Positions 55,380 to 64,000 of a stretch of 64,000 bases of DNA are shown in pieces. Source of the stretch: Sphingosinicella ginsenosidimutans. GTDB taxonomy: Bacteria; Pseudomonadota; Alphaproteobacteria; Sphingomonadales; Sphingomonadaceae. The translations under genes were made by a program, and so were the position numbers. The stretch covers positions 620,001-684,000 of the forward strand of contig NZ_VOQQ01000001.1 of the NCBI RefSeq assembly GCF_007995055.1, written 5' to 3'. The notes under the pieces are model-generated. The model did not search any database. It was not told the origin of the DNA and worked only from the letters and a program-made list of their open reading frames with translations. Each line of letters starts with the position of its first letter. The stretch's first letter is position 1.

Positions 55380-55748
55380 TTACTTCTTCTTGCCGGCGAT
55401 CGGCTTGGCCTTGCCCTTGCGGGTGCGCGCATTGGTGTGCGTGCGCTGGCCGCGGACCGGCAGGCCCTTGCGATGGCGAAGCCCGCGATAGCAGGCGAGG
55501 TCCATCAGCCGCTTGATGTTCATCGCCGTCTCGCGCCTGAGATCGCCCTCGACGGTATGATCGGCGTCGATCGTCTCGCGCAGGTGCAGGACTTCCTGGT
55601 CGGTCAGGTCCTGGACGCGGCGCTCGGCGGGGATGCCCAGCTTGGCGGTGATTTCCTTGGCCTTGGTGCGGCCGATGCCGTGAATGTAGGTCAGCGCGAT
55701 TTCGACGCGCTTGTTGGTCGGGATGTTGACCCCAGCGATACGTGCCAT
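55380..55748 (-). CDS. rpsM: Ribosomal protein uS13
   Basis: uS13 sits at the head of the 30S subunit and touches the 50S and P-site tRNA. The 122-residue protein begins [20 protein letters not shown] and ends [14 protein letters not shown], with the conserved [19 protein letters not shown]. The start at 55748 follows GGAGAAAAGCAAGC; an earlier in-frame ATG at 55772 lacks homology. It is the first gene of the rpsM-rpsK-rpoA unit, divergent from ppc. Confidence 0.97.
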   Translation of the reverse strand: MARIAGVNIPTNKRVEIALTYIHGIGRTKAKEITAKLGIPAERRVQDLTDQEVLHLRETIDADHTVEGDLRRETAMNIKRLMDLACYRGLRHRKGLPVRGQRTHTNARTRKGKAKPIAGKKK

Positions 55749-55998
55749 ATGCTTGCTTTTCTCCTGCTCCACGGGCGGGCTGGCGACCTGCCCATCTCAA
55801 AGCGTCGTGGCCCGAAACAGGCATAGCCGACGCGCGCACGAAAGCGCCGCCGGAGGACCGGTTAACGGGATGAGCGCGATGTAGGATTTGAGTCGGGGCG
55901 AGTCAAGCGCCGCGACTCTCTGGGTTGCAGCGCAGCAAAGAGAGAGGAAAAGCGCCGCCACTTCTGCTAGCCACGACCGATCCGATGGAGGCTGATCG

Positions 55999-58671
55999 AT
56001 GAGCGGAACGGGGGATGCACAGGCGGCGCCGGCGATCGGGCAGAATCCCGACATACGCTATCTGGGCCGGCTGCTCGGCGACGTGATCCGCGAGGCGGAC
56101 GGCGAGGCGCTTTTCCGCCGGATCGAATATATCCGCGCAAGCTCGGTCGATCGCTATCGCGGCGTCACCCGGGGCGACGCGGTGGACCCGGGCCTCGACG
56201 CGCTGAGCCTCGACGACACGCTCGCCTTCGTCCACGGCTTCATGCTGTTCACCCTGCTCGCCAATCTCGCCGAGGACCGGCAGGGCTTCACGTCCGAACC
56301 GGGCGGCACGATGGCGGAGGCGCTGGCGCGGCTCGCGCGCGAGGGAATCGGCGCCGATGCGGCCGCGGAGCTGCTCGACGGCGCGCTCATCGCTCCGGTG
56401 CTGACCGCGCACCCGACCGAGGTGCGCCGCAAGAGCATCATCGATCACCGCAACCGGATCGCCGAGCTGATGAAGCTGCGCGATCGCGGCGCCCTCGAGA
56501 CGGCGGAGGGCGACGAGGTGGAGGTCGCGCTCAAGCGCCAGATCGCCCTGCTGTGGCAGACGCGGGCGCTGCGGCGCGAGCGATTGTTCGTCGCCGATGA
56601 GGTGGAGACCGCCATTTCCTACCTGCGCGACACGTTCCTTCCCGTCCTTCCCGCCATGTATGCGCGCTGGGAGCGTGCGCTCGGCCGAAGGCCGGCGAGC
56701 TTCCTGAGGCCGGGCAGCTGGATCGGCGGCGACCGCGACGGCAATCCCTTCGTCGGCGCGGAGTCGCTCCGCCTTGCCCTCTCCCGGGCGGCGGAGACGG
56801 CGATCGGCCATTATCTGGACCAGGTCCACGCGCTGGGGGCCGAGCTGTCGATTTCATCCGAACATGCCCATGTGCCCGAAGCGGTGCTGGCCATCGCCGA
56901 GCGTTCGGGCGATCTCGGCCTCGCGCGGCGCGACGAGCCCTATCGGCGCGCGCTCACCGCCATTTACGGCCGGCTCGCCGCGACCTTCGAAAGGGTCGTC
57001 GGCCGGCCGCCGGAGCGCCGCGCCTCCGTCGCTGGCGAGCCTTATGACGCGCCGGGGGACTTCAGGGCGGAGCTCGAGGCGATCGCGGACGGGCTCGGCG
57101 AGATCGGGCGCACCGGCCCGCTCGGCCGGCTGGTCCGCGCGGTCGAGACCTTCGGCTTCCATCTCGCGACGCTCGATCTCAGGCAGAATTCCGATGTCCA
57201 TGAGCGCGTCGTCGCCGAGCTGCTCAGGGTTGCCGAGGTCGGGCCGGATTATGCGGCGCTCGACGAGGCGGCGCGCGTTGCTTTGCTTCGCGCCGAGCTC
57301 GCGACCGTCCGTCCGCTCGCCAGCCCTTTCGCGGACTATTCGGACGAGACGAAATCCGAGCTCGCGATCCTCCACGCCGCCGCCGAAGCCCATGCCGCCT
57401 ACGGCCCGGCCGCGATCACGACCTACATCATCTCCAAGGCCGCCAGCGTCTCCGATCTGCTGGAAGTCCATGTGATGCTGAAGGAAGCGGGCCTGTGGCG
57501 CCCCGGCGATCCGCCGCACGCGGCGATCATGGTCGTGCCGCTGTTCGAGACGATCGAGGATCTCGAGGCGGCGCCGGCGATCATGCGCGCCTTCTTCGCG
57601 CTTCCGGAAATGGCGGCCATCACGAAGGCGCGCGGGCACCAGGAGGTGATGCTCGGCTATTCCGACAGCAACAAGGATGGCGGCTATCTCACCTCGGTCT
57701 GGAGCCTCCAGAAGGCGAGCCGCGCGCTTGCCGAAGTCTTCGCCGAGGCGGGGACCCGGCTCCAGCTTTTCCACGGCCGGGGCGGCGCCGTCGGCCGCGG
57801 CGGCGGATCGAGCTTCGCCGCGATCCTCGCCCAGCCGTCCGGCACCGTCCAGGGCCGCATCCGCATTACCGAGCAGGGCGAGGTGATCGCCGCCAAATAT
57901 GGGACGCCGGAAAGCGCCGCGGCCAATCTCGACGCGATGGCCTCCGCCACCTTGCTCGCCAGCCTCGAGCCGCGATCGGGGCGCCGGCGCGAGCGCTTCT
58001 ACGCCGCGATGGCGCGCATTTCCGAGACCGCCTTCGCGGCCTATCGCGATCTCGTCTACGGCACCGAAGGCTTCCGCACCTTCTTCCGCCAGATGACGCC
58101 GATCGCCGAGATATCGGGGCTCAAGATCGGATCGCGGCCGGCCAGCCGGAACCAGTCCGGCCGGATCGAGGATCTGCGCGCCATTCCCTGGGTCTTCTCG
58201 TGGAGCCAGGCGCGGGTGATGCTGCCGGGCTGGTACGGCGTCGGCCACGGGCTCGCCGCGTTCGGCGACATCGAAGAGCTCCGGGAGATGCGGGAGGCCT
58301 GGCCCTTCTTCCGGACCACGCTCGACAATCTGGAGATGGTGCTCGCCAAATCGGACATGGGGATCGCCGCCCATTATGCCGGGCTGGTCGAGGACGAGGC
58401 GCTGCGCGACACCCTGTTCGGCCGCATCCGCGACGATTGGATGAAGACGCGCGAATGCCTGCTGGCGATCACCGGCGAGTCCCGATTGCTCGAAAGCCAG
58501 CCGGCGCTCGACGCCTCGATCCGCCTGCGCCTCCCCTATATCGAGCCGCTGAACCTGCTGCAGATCGAGCTGATGAAACGCCACCGCGCCGGCGAGGACG
58601 ACCCAAGGATCGCCGAGGGCATCCAGCTTTCGATCAACGCCATCGCGACCGCGCTGAGGAATTCGGGGTAG
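55999..58671 (+). CDS. ppc: Phosphoenolpyruvate carboxylase
   Basis: PEP carboxylase makes oxaloacetate from PEP and bicarbonate, refilling the TCA cycle. The 890-residue protein has the catalytic VLTAHPTEVRRKSI (His), the loop motif GGDRDGNP, MLGYSDSNKDGGYL, and FHGRGGAVGRGGGS, then the C-terminal helical domain ending INAIATALRNSG. The ATG at 55999 follows GGAGGCTGATCG. It is divergent from rpsM. Confidence 0.97.
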   Translation: MSGTGDAQAAPAIGQNPDIRYLGRLLGDVIREADGEALFRRIEYIRASSVDRYRGVTRGDAVDPGLDALSLDDTLAFVHGFMLFTLLANLAEDRQGFTSEPGGTMAEALARLAREGIGADAAAELLDGALIAPVLTAHPTEVRRKSIIDHRNRIAELMKLRDRGALETAEGDEVEVALKRQIALLWQTRALRRERLFVADEVETAISYLRDTFLPVLPAMYARWERALGRRPASFLRPGSWIGGDRDGNPFVGAESLRLALSRAAETAIGHYLDQVHALGAELSISSEHAHVPEAVLAIAERSGDLGLARRDEPYRRALTAIYGRLAATFERVVGRPPERRASVAGEPYDAPGDFRAELEAIADGLGEIGRTGPLGRLVRAVETFGFHLATLDLRQNSDVHERVVAELLRVAEVGPDYAALDEAARVALLRAELATVRPLASPFADYSDETKSELAILHAAAEAHAAYGPAAITTYIISKAASVSDLLEVHVMLKEAGLWRPGDPPHAAIMVVPLFETIEDLEAAPAIMRAFFALPEMAAITKARGHQEVMLGYSDSNKDGGYLTSVWSLQKASRALAEVFAEAGTRLQLFHGRGGAVGRGGGSSFAAILAQPSGTVQGRIRITEQGEVIAAKYGTPESAAANLDAMASATLLASLEPRSGRRRERFYAAMARISETAFAAYRDLVYGTEGFRTFFRQMTPIAEISGLKIGSRPASRNQSGRIEDLRAIPWVFSWSQARVMLPGWYGVGHGLAAFGDIEELREMREAWPFFRTTLDNLEMVLAKSDMGIAAHYAGLVEDEALRDTLFGRIRDDWMKTRECLLAITGESRLLESQPALDASIRLRLPYIEPLNLLQIELMKRHRAGEDDPRIAEGIQLSINAIATALRNSG

Positions 58672-58755
58672 CGGGCCCGCCGATACTCGGTCACATCGGC
58701 GTCGGCGGGCACGTTCCGACCGGAAGGGGACGGGTACGGCCCGCCCCCTCGCCTC

Positions 58756-59658
58756 TTACAGTCCGTCGACGGCCTTGCTGACCAGCACGCTGACCTGGAC
58801 CCGGCGGTTCTGCGTCCGGCCGTCGGGGGTGTCGTTGCTCGCCACCGGATTCGATTCGGACATGCCGGTCGGTGTCAGCATCCGATAGGGCTGCCAGCCG
58901 CAGGCCTGCTGGAGATAGTTGACGACGTTGCCCGCGCGGCGTTCGCTGAGCGCCTGGTTGACCTCCGGGCTGCCGACCGAATCGGTGTAGCCGACGACGA
59001 GCAGAAGCGCGTTCTCCGTCTGCCCGGCCGACTGGGCCGTGGCGCACAGATCGGCCTTCGCCTGTTCGGACAGGTTGGCCCGGCCGAAGGCGAAGTTCAC
59101 CGTGGTCGTGCTGCGGACATTATATTGATCGATGCTGCCGAGGCGGCCGCGAAGCGCCTCCGTCGCCTCGGCATTGTGCTGGATCGCGGAACCCTGCTCC
59201 GCGAATTGCTGAGCGGTGCCGCCGTGGATCATCGAGGCGGTCCTGAGGTCCCGGTTCTTGAGATCGATCCGCCGCGCGACGAGGCCACCGCCCGATTGCC
59301 AGGTCTGGACGCTGACCGGCAGGCCGTTGAGCAGCGAATCCTCGGCAAGCCGGGTGCGCCCCAGGCCAAGGAAGCCGCCGCGCGCCGTGATCCTTGTGTC
59401 GCCACTGACCGCGACGGACGTCGTGGCGCCGTCGGCGGTCGAGACTTGCAGCTGATCGCCACTGCGCGCGGTGATGATCCCGTCGATGTCGGGCCCTTCG
59501 GTCATCTCGCCCGTTTCCGCGGGAGGCGGGCCGCTGACGCTCGTTGAAATATCGGCCTCCGGCGGGTCCTGGGGCTGCGCCGCGAGCGCGACCGGGGCCG
59601 CCGCGGCGACGCCGGCGAGAAGGATGAGAAGGCCTGGATTTCTGGACATGACGCGCAT
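58756..59658 (-). CDS. OmpA-family outer membrane protein
   Basis: This 300-residue protein has a signal peptide (LLILLAGVAAAAPVALAA), an N-terminal beta domain with DUF5666-like strands (GIITARSGDQLQVSTADG, DLKNRDLRTAS), and a C-terminal OmpA/MotB peptidoglycan-binding domain (TTVNFAFGRANLSEQAK, VVGYTDSVGSPEVNQALSERRA, NDTPDGRTQNRRVQVSV). It probably links the outer membrane to the wall. Start at 59658 (MRVMSRNPGL); a second ATG lies three codons in. Confidence 0.9.
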   Translation of the reverse strand: MRVMSRNPGLLILLAGVAAAAPVALAAQPQDPPEADISTSVSGPPPAETGEMTEGPDIDGIITARSGDQLQVSTADGATTSVAVSGDTRITARGGFLGLGRTRLAEDSLLNGLPVSVQTWQSGGGLVARRIDLKNRDLRTASMIHGGTAQQFAEQGSAIQHNAEATEALRGRLGSIDQYNVRSTTTVNFAFGRANLSEQAKADLCATAQSAGQTENALLLVVGYTDSVGSPEVNQALSERRAGNVVNYLQQACGWQPYRMLTPTGMSESNPVASNDTPDGRTQNRRVQVSVLVSKAVDGL

Positions 59659-60165
59659 GGATTATTCCTTCGAACTCGGCCGTCGGGCCGGCGAAACGTA
59701 ACTTCCTCCCATCGATGCCCACGCTGATCTGCGGCTCGCCGCTGCGCCCGGACGCCGATGACGTGGCGTTCCGTGTTCGGGGCAACCTTTCTCCCAGATG
59801 AACGAACCCAGCATCACCGGCAATTCCGACGATCATTCGAGCGCATCACGCGACGAAACGCCGAAGCGCCTTGGTTAACTGCGGCTTTCCCTGTTAGTAT
59901 AATTACGGTATCACAATAGATGTTGAAATAATTACGTCTGCTATTCGTGACCTAACCTGTAGATTCATTTTGTCGGTTCCGTTTTGTCGAGAATGGACTG
60001 GCTACGACTGAACCTCGTATTTGCGACTTAGTTTCGTCGTGGCCAATTCATTTTGCTTCAGAGAGGCCGCCGCTCCCGTGGCAATGGGCAGGCGCTCCGT
60101 CTTGCCAACCGCGCCGTCGAAAGCGACAACAGGCGGATGCGGCCCCGAACCGCGCGGAGGGGGAT
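59659..60165 (+). promoter_or_regulatory. AT-rich intergenic region with strong promoter candidate
   Basis: I see no gene in this 507-bp gap. A consensus-like promoter, TTAACT (59875-59880), 17 bases, TATAAT (59898-59903), points towards the glycosidase gene and would give a leader of about 255 bases. Downstream the DNA is unusually AT-rich. ATTCATTTTG occurs at 59963-59972 and 60046-60055, and TTTTGTCG is repeated near 59969 and 59982. A structured leader or small RNA is possible but not recognised. Confidence 0.55.
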
Positions 60166-63008
60166 ATGCGACGACTGGCGGGCGCCCTTGCGGCGGCGCT
60201 GATCCTGGCGACGGCTTCGTCCGCCGAGGCCGCGGACGGAGACGGGCATTTCGTCCGCACGGCGCATGGAATCGCCGTCGTTCCGGCGCATGGGCCGCGC
60301 GTGTCTCTCGAAGTCTATGGCCCCCGGATCGTGCGGGTTACCGCGCTGCCGGCGCCCGATGCGCGCGTCATGCCGAGCCTGATGGTGACCGCGCGCCCCA
60401 ATGGCCGCTTCACCGTCTCTGAGGAGAGCGGACGCGCGGTGATTTCGACGGGCGAGATCCACGCCGAGGTCGATCTTGCCGACGGGAGGGTGCGCTTCCG
60501 AAACGCGGCCGGCGAGACCGTGCTTGCCGAAACCGCGCCGCCCAGCTTCACGCCGGTGACGGTTCAGGGCGAGCCCTATGTCTCGATCCGCCAGCAGTTC
60601 AACCGCGGCACCGATGAGGGCCTCTTCGGTCTCGGCCAGCACCAGAACCGGCAGATGAACTATAATGGCGAGGACGTCGAACTCGCCCAGCACAATATCG
60701 ACATCGCCATCCCCTTCATCGTCTCGACCCGCAATTACGGCCTGCTGTGGGACAATGATTCGATCACCCGCTTCGGCAATCCCAGGCCCTATGGCCTTGC
60801 CGGCGCGGCGGACGACGGCCTCGCCGTCACCGGGGACAACGGGGCGAACGGCTGGACCGCGCATTATTATGTCGGCGACCGCCTGGTCGCGACCCGGCAG
60901 GAAGCGACGATCGACTATCAATATCTCGATCGCGGCAATGACTGGCCGACCGGCACGCGCACCCCCGACGGCGCGGGCACGGTGCCCGGCCTGCGCGTCG
61001 TGTGGACCGGCCGCGCGACGGCGCGCAGCGGCGGGCTGCACCGTTTCCGTCTCTACGCGTCGAGCTATTTCAGCATGTCGATCGACGGCCGCGAGGCGAT
61101 CGATGCGTGGCGGCAGAACTGGAACCCCTGGTATCACAATGCCGATCTGCCGATCGCGGCGGGCGGCCATGCCGATATCCGCATCGAATGGCGGCCGGAG
61201 GGCGGCTATCTCGCCTTGCTCCACAACGATCCGCAGGACGAGGCCGATCGGCACAGCCTCTCCTTCGCTTCCGAGGTGGGCCGCGCAGAGGATTATTATT
61301 TCATCGCCGGCGACGACATGGACGGCGTCATCGCGGGCTACCGCGCGCTGACCGGCAAGGCCGAGCTGCTGCCGCGCTGGGCCTACGGCTTCTGGCAGAG
61401 CCGCGAACGCTATGAGACGCAGGACCAGCTCGTCGGGGTCGTCGAGGAATATCGGCGTCGCGGCCTGCCGCTCGACAATATCGTGCAGGACTGGTTCTAC
61501 TGGCCGGAGGATGCGTGGGGCAGCCACCGTTTCGATCCCGCGCGCTACCCAGATCCGCAGGCGATGATCGATCGCATCCACGCGCTCGATGCCCATTTCA
61601 TGATCTCGGTCTGGCCCAAATTCTATCCGACGACCGACAATTACCGCGCGCTCGACGCGGTCGGCGCCATCTATCGCCGCAACGTCGCGCTCGGCACCCG
61701 GGACTGGGTCGGCCAAGGCTATCTCAACAGCTTCTACGATCCCTACAACGCACGCGGCCGGCGGCTTTACTGGACGCAGATCCGCGATCGGCTCGCGCGG
61801 CTCAGCGTGGATGGCTGGTGGCTCGACGCGAGCGAGCCGGACATCCATTCCAATCTTTCGATCGAGGAGCGCGCGCTGAGGATGGGCCCGACGGCGCTCG
61901 GGCCCGGCGCGGCCTTCTTCAACTCCTATCCGATCGCCCATGTCGGCGGCCTTGCCGGCAATCTGGTGCGCTGGAACCCGGCCGTGCGGCCCTTCATCCT
62001 CACCCGCTCGGCCTTCGGCGGCATCCAGCGCGCCTCTGCGGCGGTCTGGTCCGGCGACGTGCCCTCGCGCTGGGAGGCGCTGCGCGATCAGATTTCGGCC
62101 GGGATCAACTATTCGATGTCGGGCGCGCCCAACTGGACCCACGATATCGGCGGCTTCGCGGTCGAGGCCCGCTATGCCAGCCAGGATCCGGCCGCGCAGG
62201 AAGAATGGCGCGAGCTCAACACGCGCTGGTTCCAGTTCGGCGCCTTCTCGCCATTGTTCCGCAGCCACGGCCAGTTCCCGCACCGCGAAATCTACGAAAT
62301 GGCACCCGAGGGCAGCCCGACCTACGAGACGATGGCCTGGTACGACCGGCTTCGTTACCGCCTGTTCCCCTATATCTACACCCTCGCCGCCGACACCTAC
62401 TGGCGCGACGGCACGATCATGCGCGGGCTCGTGATGGATTTCCCGCAGGATCGGCGCGGCTGGGGGTCGACGACGAATATATGTTCGGGCCGGCCTTCCT
62501 GGTCGCGCCGGTCAGCGAGTTTCGCGCCCGCGCCCGCGACGTCTATCTGCCCGCCGGGGCGCGCTGGATCGATTTCTATTCGGGCGAGGCGCATGAGGGC
62601 GGCCGAACGATCCGCGCGGCCGCGCCCTATGAGCGGATGCCGCTCTTCGTCCGGGCGGGAGCGATCGTCCCCACCGGGCCCGCCATGCAGCAGACCGGCG
62701 ATGCGTCGGCCTCGCCGATCACCCTGCTCGTCTATCCGGGCGCCGACGGCAGCTTCTCGCTCTACGAGGATGACGGCGCGAGCTTTGCCTATCGCCGCAA
62801 TGTCTATGCCCGGATTCCGATCCGCTGGGACGATCGCAGCGGCACGCTCACCATCGGCCCGCGCCAGGGCGGCTATCCCGGCATGGCGCCGAGGCGGGAG
62901 ATCCGGGTGCGCTGGATGATCCCGGGGCGTGCGCTCGATCTCGACGGGACCGTGGACTCCAGCCTTACTTATAGCGGCGAGGCGGTCACCGTGCGGCCGG
63001 GCGCCTGA
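60166..63008 (+). pseudogene. GH31 glycosidase with PA14 insert, apparent frameshift
   Basis: This family GH31 enzyme has a signal peptide (RRLAGALAAALILATASSAEA), an N-terminal beta domain, a PA14 insert at about residues 240-370 (SGGLHRFRLYASSYFSMSI), and the barrel with nucleophile GWWLDASEPDIHSN (about 552) and acid/base THDIGGF (about 658). The layout fits PA14-containing alpha-xylosidases/alpha-glucosidases of xyloglucan use. After VMDFPQDRRGWG the frame breaks in a GGGGG run (62462-62466). The next frame continues VDDEYMFGPAFLVAPV to a stop at 63008. One extra base would restore a 947-residue protein, so this is a recent frameshift or a sequencing error. A LacI regulator gene follows convergently. 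Confidence 0.88.
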
Positions 63009-63013
63009 GCCTG

Positions 63014-63052
63014 ATGCTCCTCCCCTCGGGGCTTCGTCCCGCCGGGAGGATT
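63014..63052. repeat. Palindromic hairpin between the GH31 and LacI genes
   Basis: TCCTCCC and GGGAGGA flank CTCGGGGCTTCGTCCCGCC, making an imperfect hairpin between the convergent glycosidase and LacI genes. It is like the other CCTCCC-type intergenic repeats in this window and may terminate both transcripts. Confidence 0.45.
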
Positions 63053-63064
63053 TCGAGTGAGCCG

Positions 63065-64000
63065 CTACCGATCCAGATATCGCGGCGGGCCGTCCGACTG
63101 GCGGCGGATCAGTTCGAAATCGAGCAGCCGGTGCGGGACCGACGCCGCGGTGCCGGCGCGCTTTGCGGCGATCAGATCGGCGAGGATGGTGACGGCGCCG
63201 TCGGCCATGGCGGCCACCGGCTGGCGGATCGTCGTCAATTCCGGCCAGATCGTCGTCGCGACCGGCGTGTCATCGAAGCCGCAGACCGACAGGTCCGCCG
63301 GCACGTCGAGCCGATGGCGGTGCGCGGTCGCCACCGCCGCGGCCGCCATGTCGTCATTGGAGGCGAAGATGGCGGTCGGTCGCTTGTCGAGCAGCAGCAG
63401 ATGCTCCGCCGCGGTGAGCCCCGACTGATAGCCGTAGGTGCCGTGTGCGATCATCGATTCATCGACCGGCAGCCCCGCCTCCTCCAGCGCATCGCGATAA
63501 CCGGCGAGGCGAAGTCCGGTCGAGGCATGGTTGGGGAGGCCCGAGATGAAGGCGATCCGGCGGTGGCCGAGCTTGATCAGGTGGCGCGTCATCTCGCGCG
63601 CTGCGCCGCGATCGTCGATGCCGATCGAGGCCATGTCCGATGCGGATCGGACGGAGCCGGTGGCGACCAGCGCGATGCCGGCGTCGATGAGGCGCTCGAT
63701 CAGCCGGGGGGCGTCGGCGAGCGGCGGCGGCAGGATGACGCCATCGAGCCGCGCGCCGATCAGCATCTCGGCCGCCTCCTCCTCGTCCGCCCCCGGCTCG
63801 TTGCGGCGGACGATAAGCTGGCTGTTGATCTGGCTGCACCGGTCGAGCGCGCCGATCAGGAACTCGCCCAGATAGGCGGCGCTCGGAATTCGCGAGAGCA
63901 GCCCGATCCTCAGCACCGATGCACCGGCGAGCGAGCGGGCGGCCGGATTGGGCGCATAATTGAGCGCCCGGATCGCGGCGTCGACCAGGCGGCGGGTTTC
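63065..64000 (-). CDS. LacI-family regulator, N-terminus outside window
   Basis: The minus-strand frame enters from the right edge as ALNYAPNPAARSLAGA, the hinge region after a LacI-type HTH, then continues VLRIGLLSRIPSAAYLGEFL into the periplasmic-binding-fold ligand domain (GVILPPPLADAPRLIERLI, FISGLPNHASTGLRLAGY, AIFASNDDMAAAAV, CGFDDTPVATTIWPELTTIR). About 312 residues are visible; the DNA-binding domain lies past base 64000. Next to a GH31 enzyme, it likely responds to a plant-type oligosaccharide and controls sugar-use genes. Confidence 0.92.
   Translation of the reverse strand, partial: ETRRLVDAAIRALNYAPNPAARSLAGASVLRIGLLSRIPSAAYLGEFLIGALDRCSQINSQLIVRRNEPGADEEEAAEMLIGARLDGVILPPPLADAPRLIERLIDAGIALVATGSVRSASDMASIGIDDRGAAREMTRHLIKLGHRRIAFISGLPNHASTGLRLAGYRDALEEAGLPVDESMIAHGTYGYQSGLTAAEHLLLLDKRPTAIFASNDDMAAAAVATAHRHRLDVPADLSVCGFDDTPVATTIWPELTTIRQPVAAMADGAVTILADLIAAKRAGTAASVPHRLLDFELIRRQSDGPPRYLDR

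Noticed and set aside
60058..62283. 741-codon minus-strand ORF over the GH31 gene
   Set aside because: Ala/Arg/Ile-rich shadow without motifs; the plus strand has GH31 catalytic residues.

Overview
The window looks like the chromosome of a high-GC alphaproteobacterium of the Sphingomonadales (Sphingomonas-like). This is inferred from the alpha-type SspB, the strong G/C bias at third codon positions, a Sphingomonas-type (SPAP-like) alkaline phosphatase, a LytTR/LytS pair, abundant exported hydrolases, and palindromic intergenic repeats of the CCTCTCCC...GGGAGAGG type. Most of the sequence is ordinary chromosome: lepA, fumC, lnt, metK, guaA, ppc and an rpsM-rpsK-rpoA block. Accessory material is interspersed.

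Layout. 1-1206: trpD (minus, 3' end outside the window) behind a Trp-rich leader peptide and an attenuator hairpin. 1217-4770: a small accessory island with a startless ORF remnant, an HNH endonuclease and an AT-rich OLD-family ATPase/TOPRIM nuclease. 4765-9452 (minus): lepA, fumC, an exported trypsin-like protease and sspB. 9543-17270: HIT protein, APC permease, a tiny Pro-rich protein, adenosine kinase, lnt, metK (with a palindromic operator candidate) and a malonyl-CoA synthetase. 17309-18391: exported MsrA and MsrB. 18493-32462: a fatty-acid/acyl-CoA catabolic region with a thioesterase, three acyl-CoA dehydrogenases, two SDRs, two exported epoxide-hydrolase-type proteins, a FadJ-type bifunctional enzyme and an NTF2-like protein. 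An identical 15-bp motif precedes an acyl-CoA dehydrogenase and the FadJ-type gene, which suggests a shared regulator. Embedded in this region (21874-24252) is a three-gene cassette of an Lgt-like membrane protein, a tetraether-synthase-like radical SAM enzyme and a small membrane protein. It is the best candidate for an undescribed system.

32469-37147: exported hydrolase, ArsC-like protein, an autoregulation-type membrane protein/XRE pair, an AraC-VOC-DUF1801-Tag operon with four-base overlaps, and a GFA-fold protein. 37409-41128: a large autotransporter followed by a gene-poor stretch with possible surface-protein remnants. 41676-47454: guaA, a cold-shock-domain/membrane fusion, SPAP-like phosphatase, and an ArsR-SRPBCC-DHFR-like operon. 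47497-53631: two small exported proteins, the LytTR/LytS pair, an S9 peptidase and a membrane protein. 53741-58671: rpoA, rpsK, rpsM (rplQ is not next to rpoA) and ppc. 58756-64000: an OmpA-family protein, an AT-rich intergenic region with a strong promoter, a GH31/PA14 glycosidase carrying an apparent one-base frameshift, and a LacI-family regulator running off the window.

All assignments come from reading the sequence and from memory of protein families. No database search was run.
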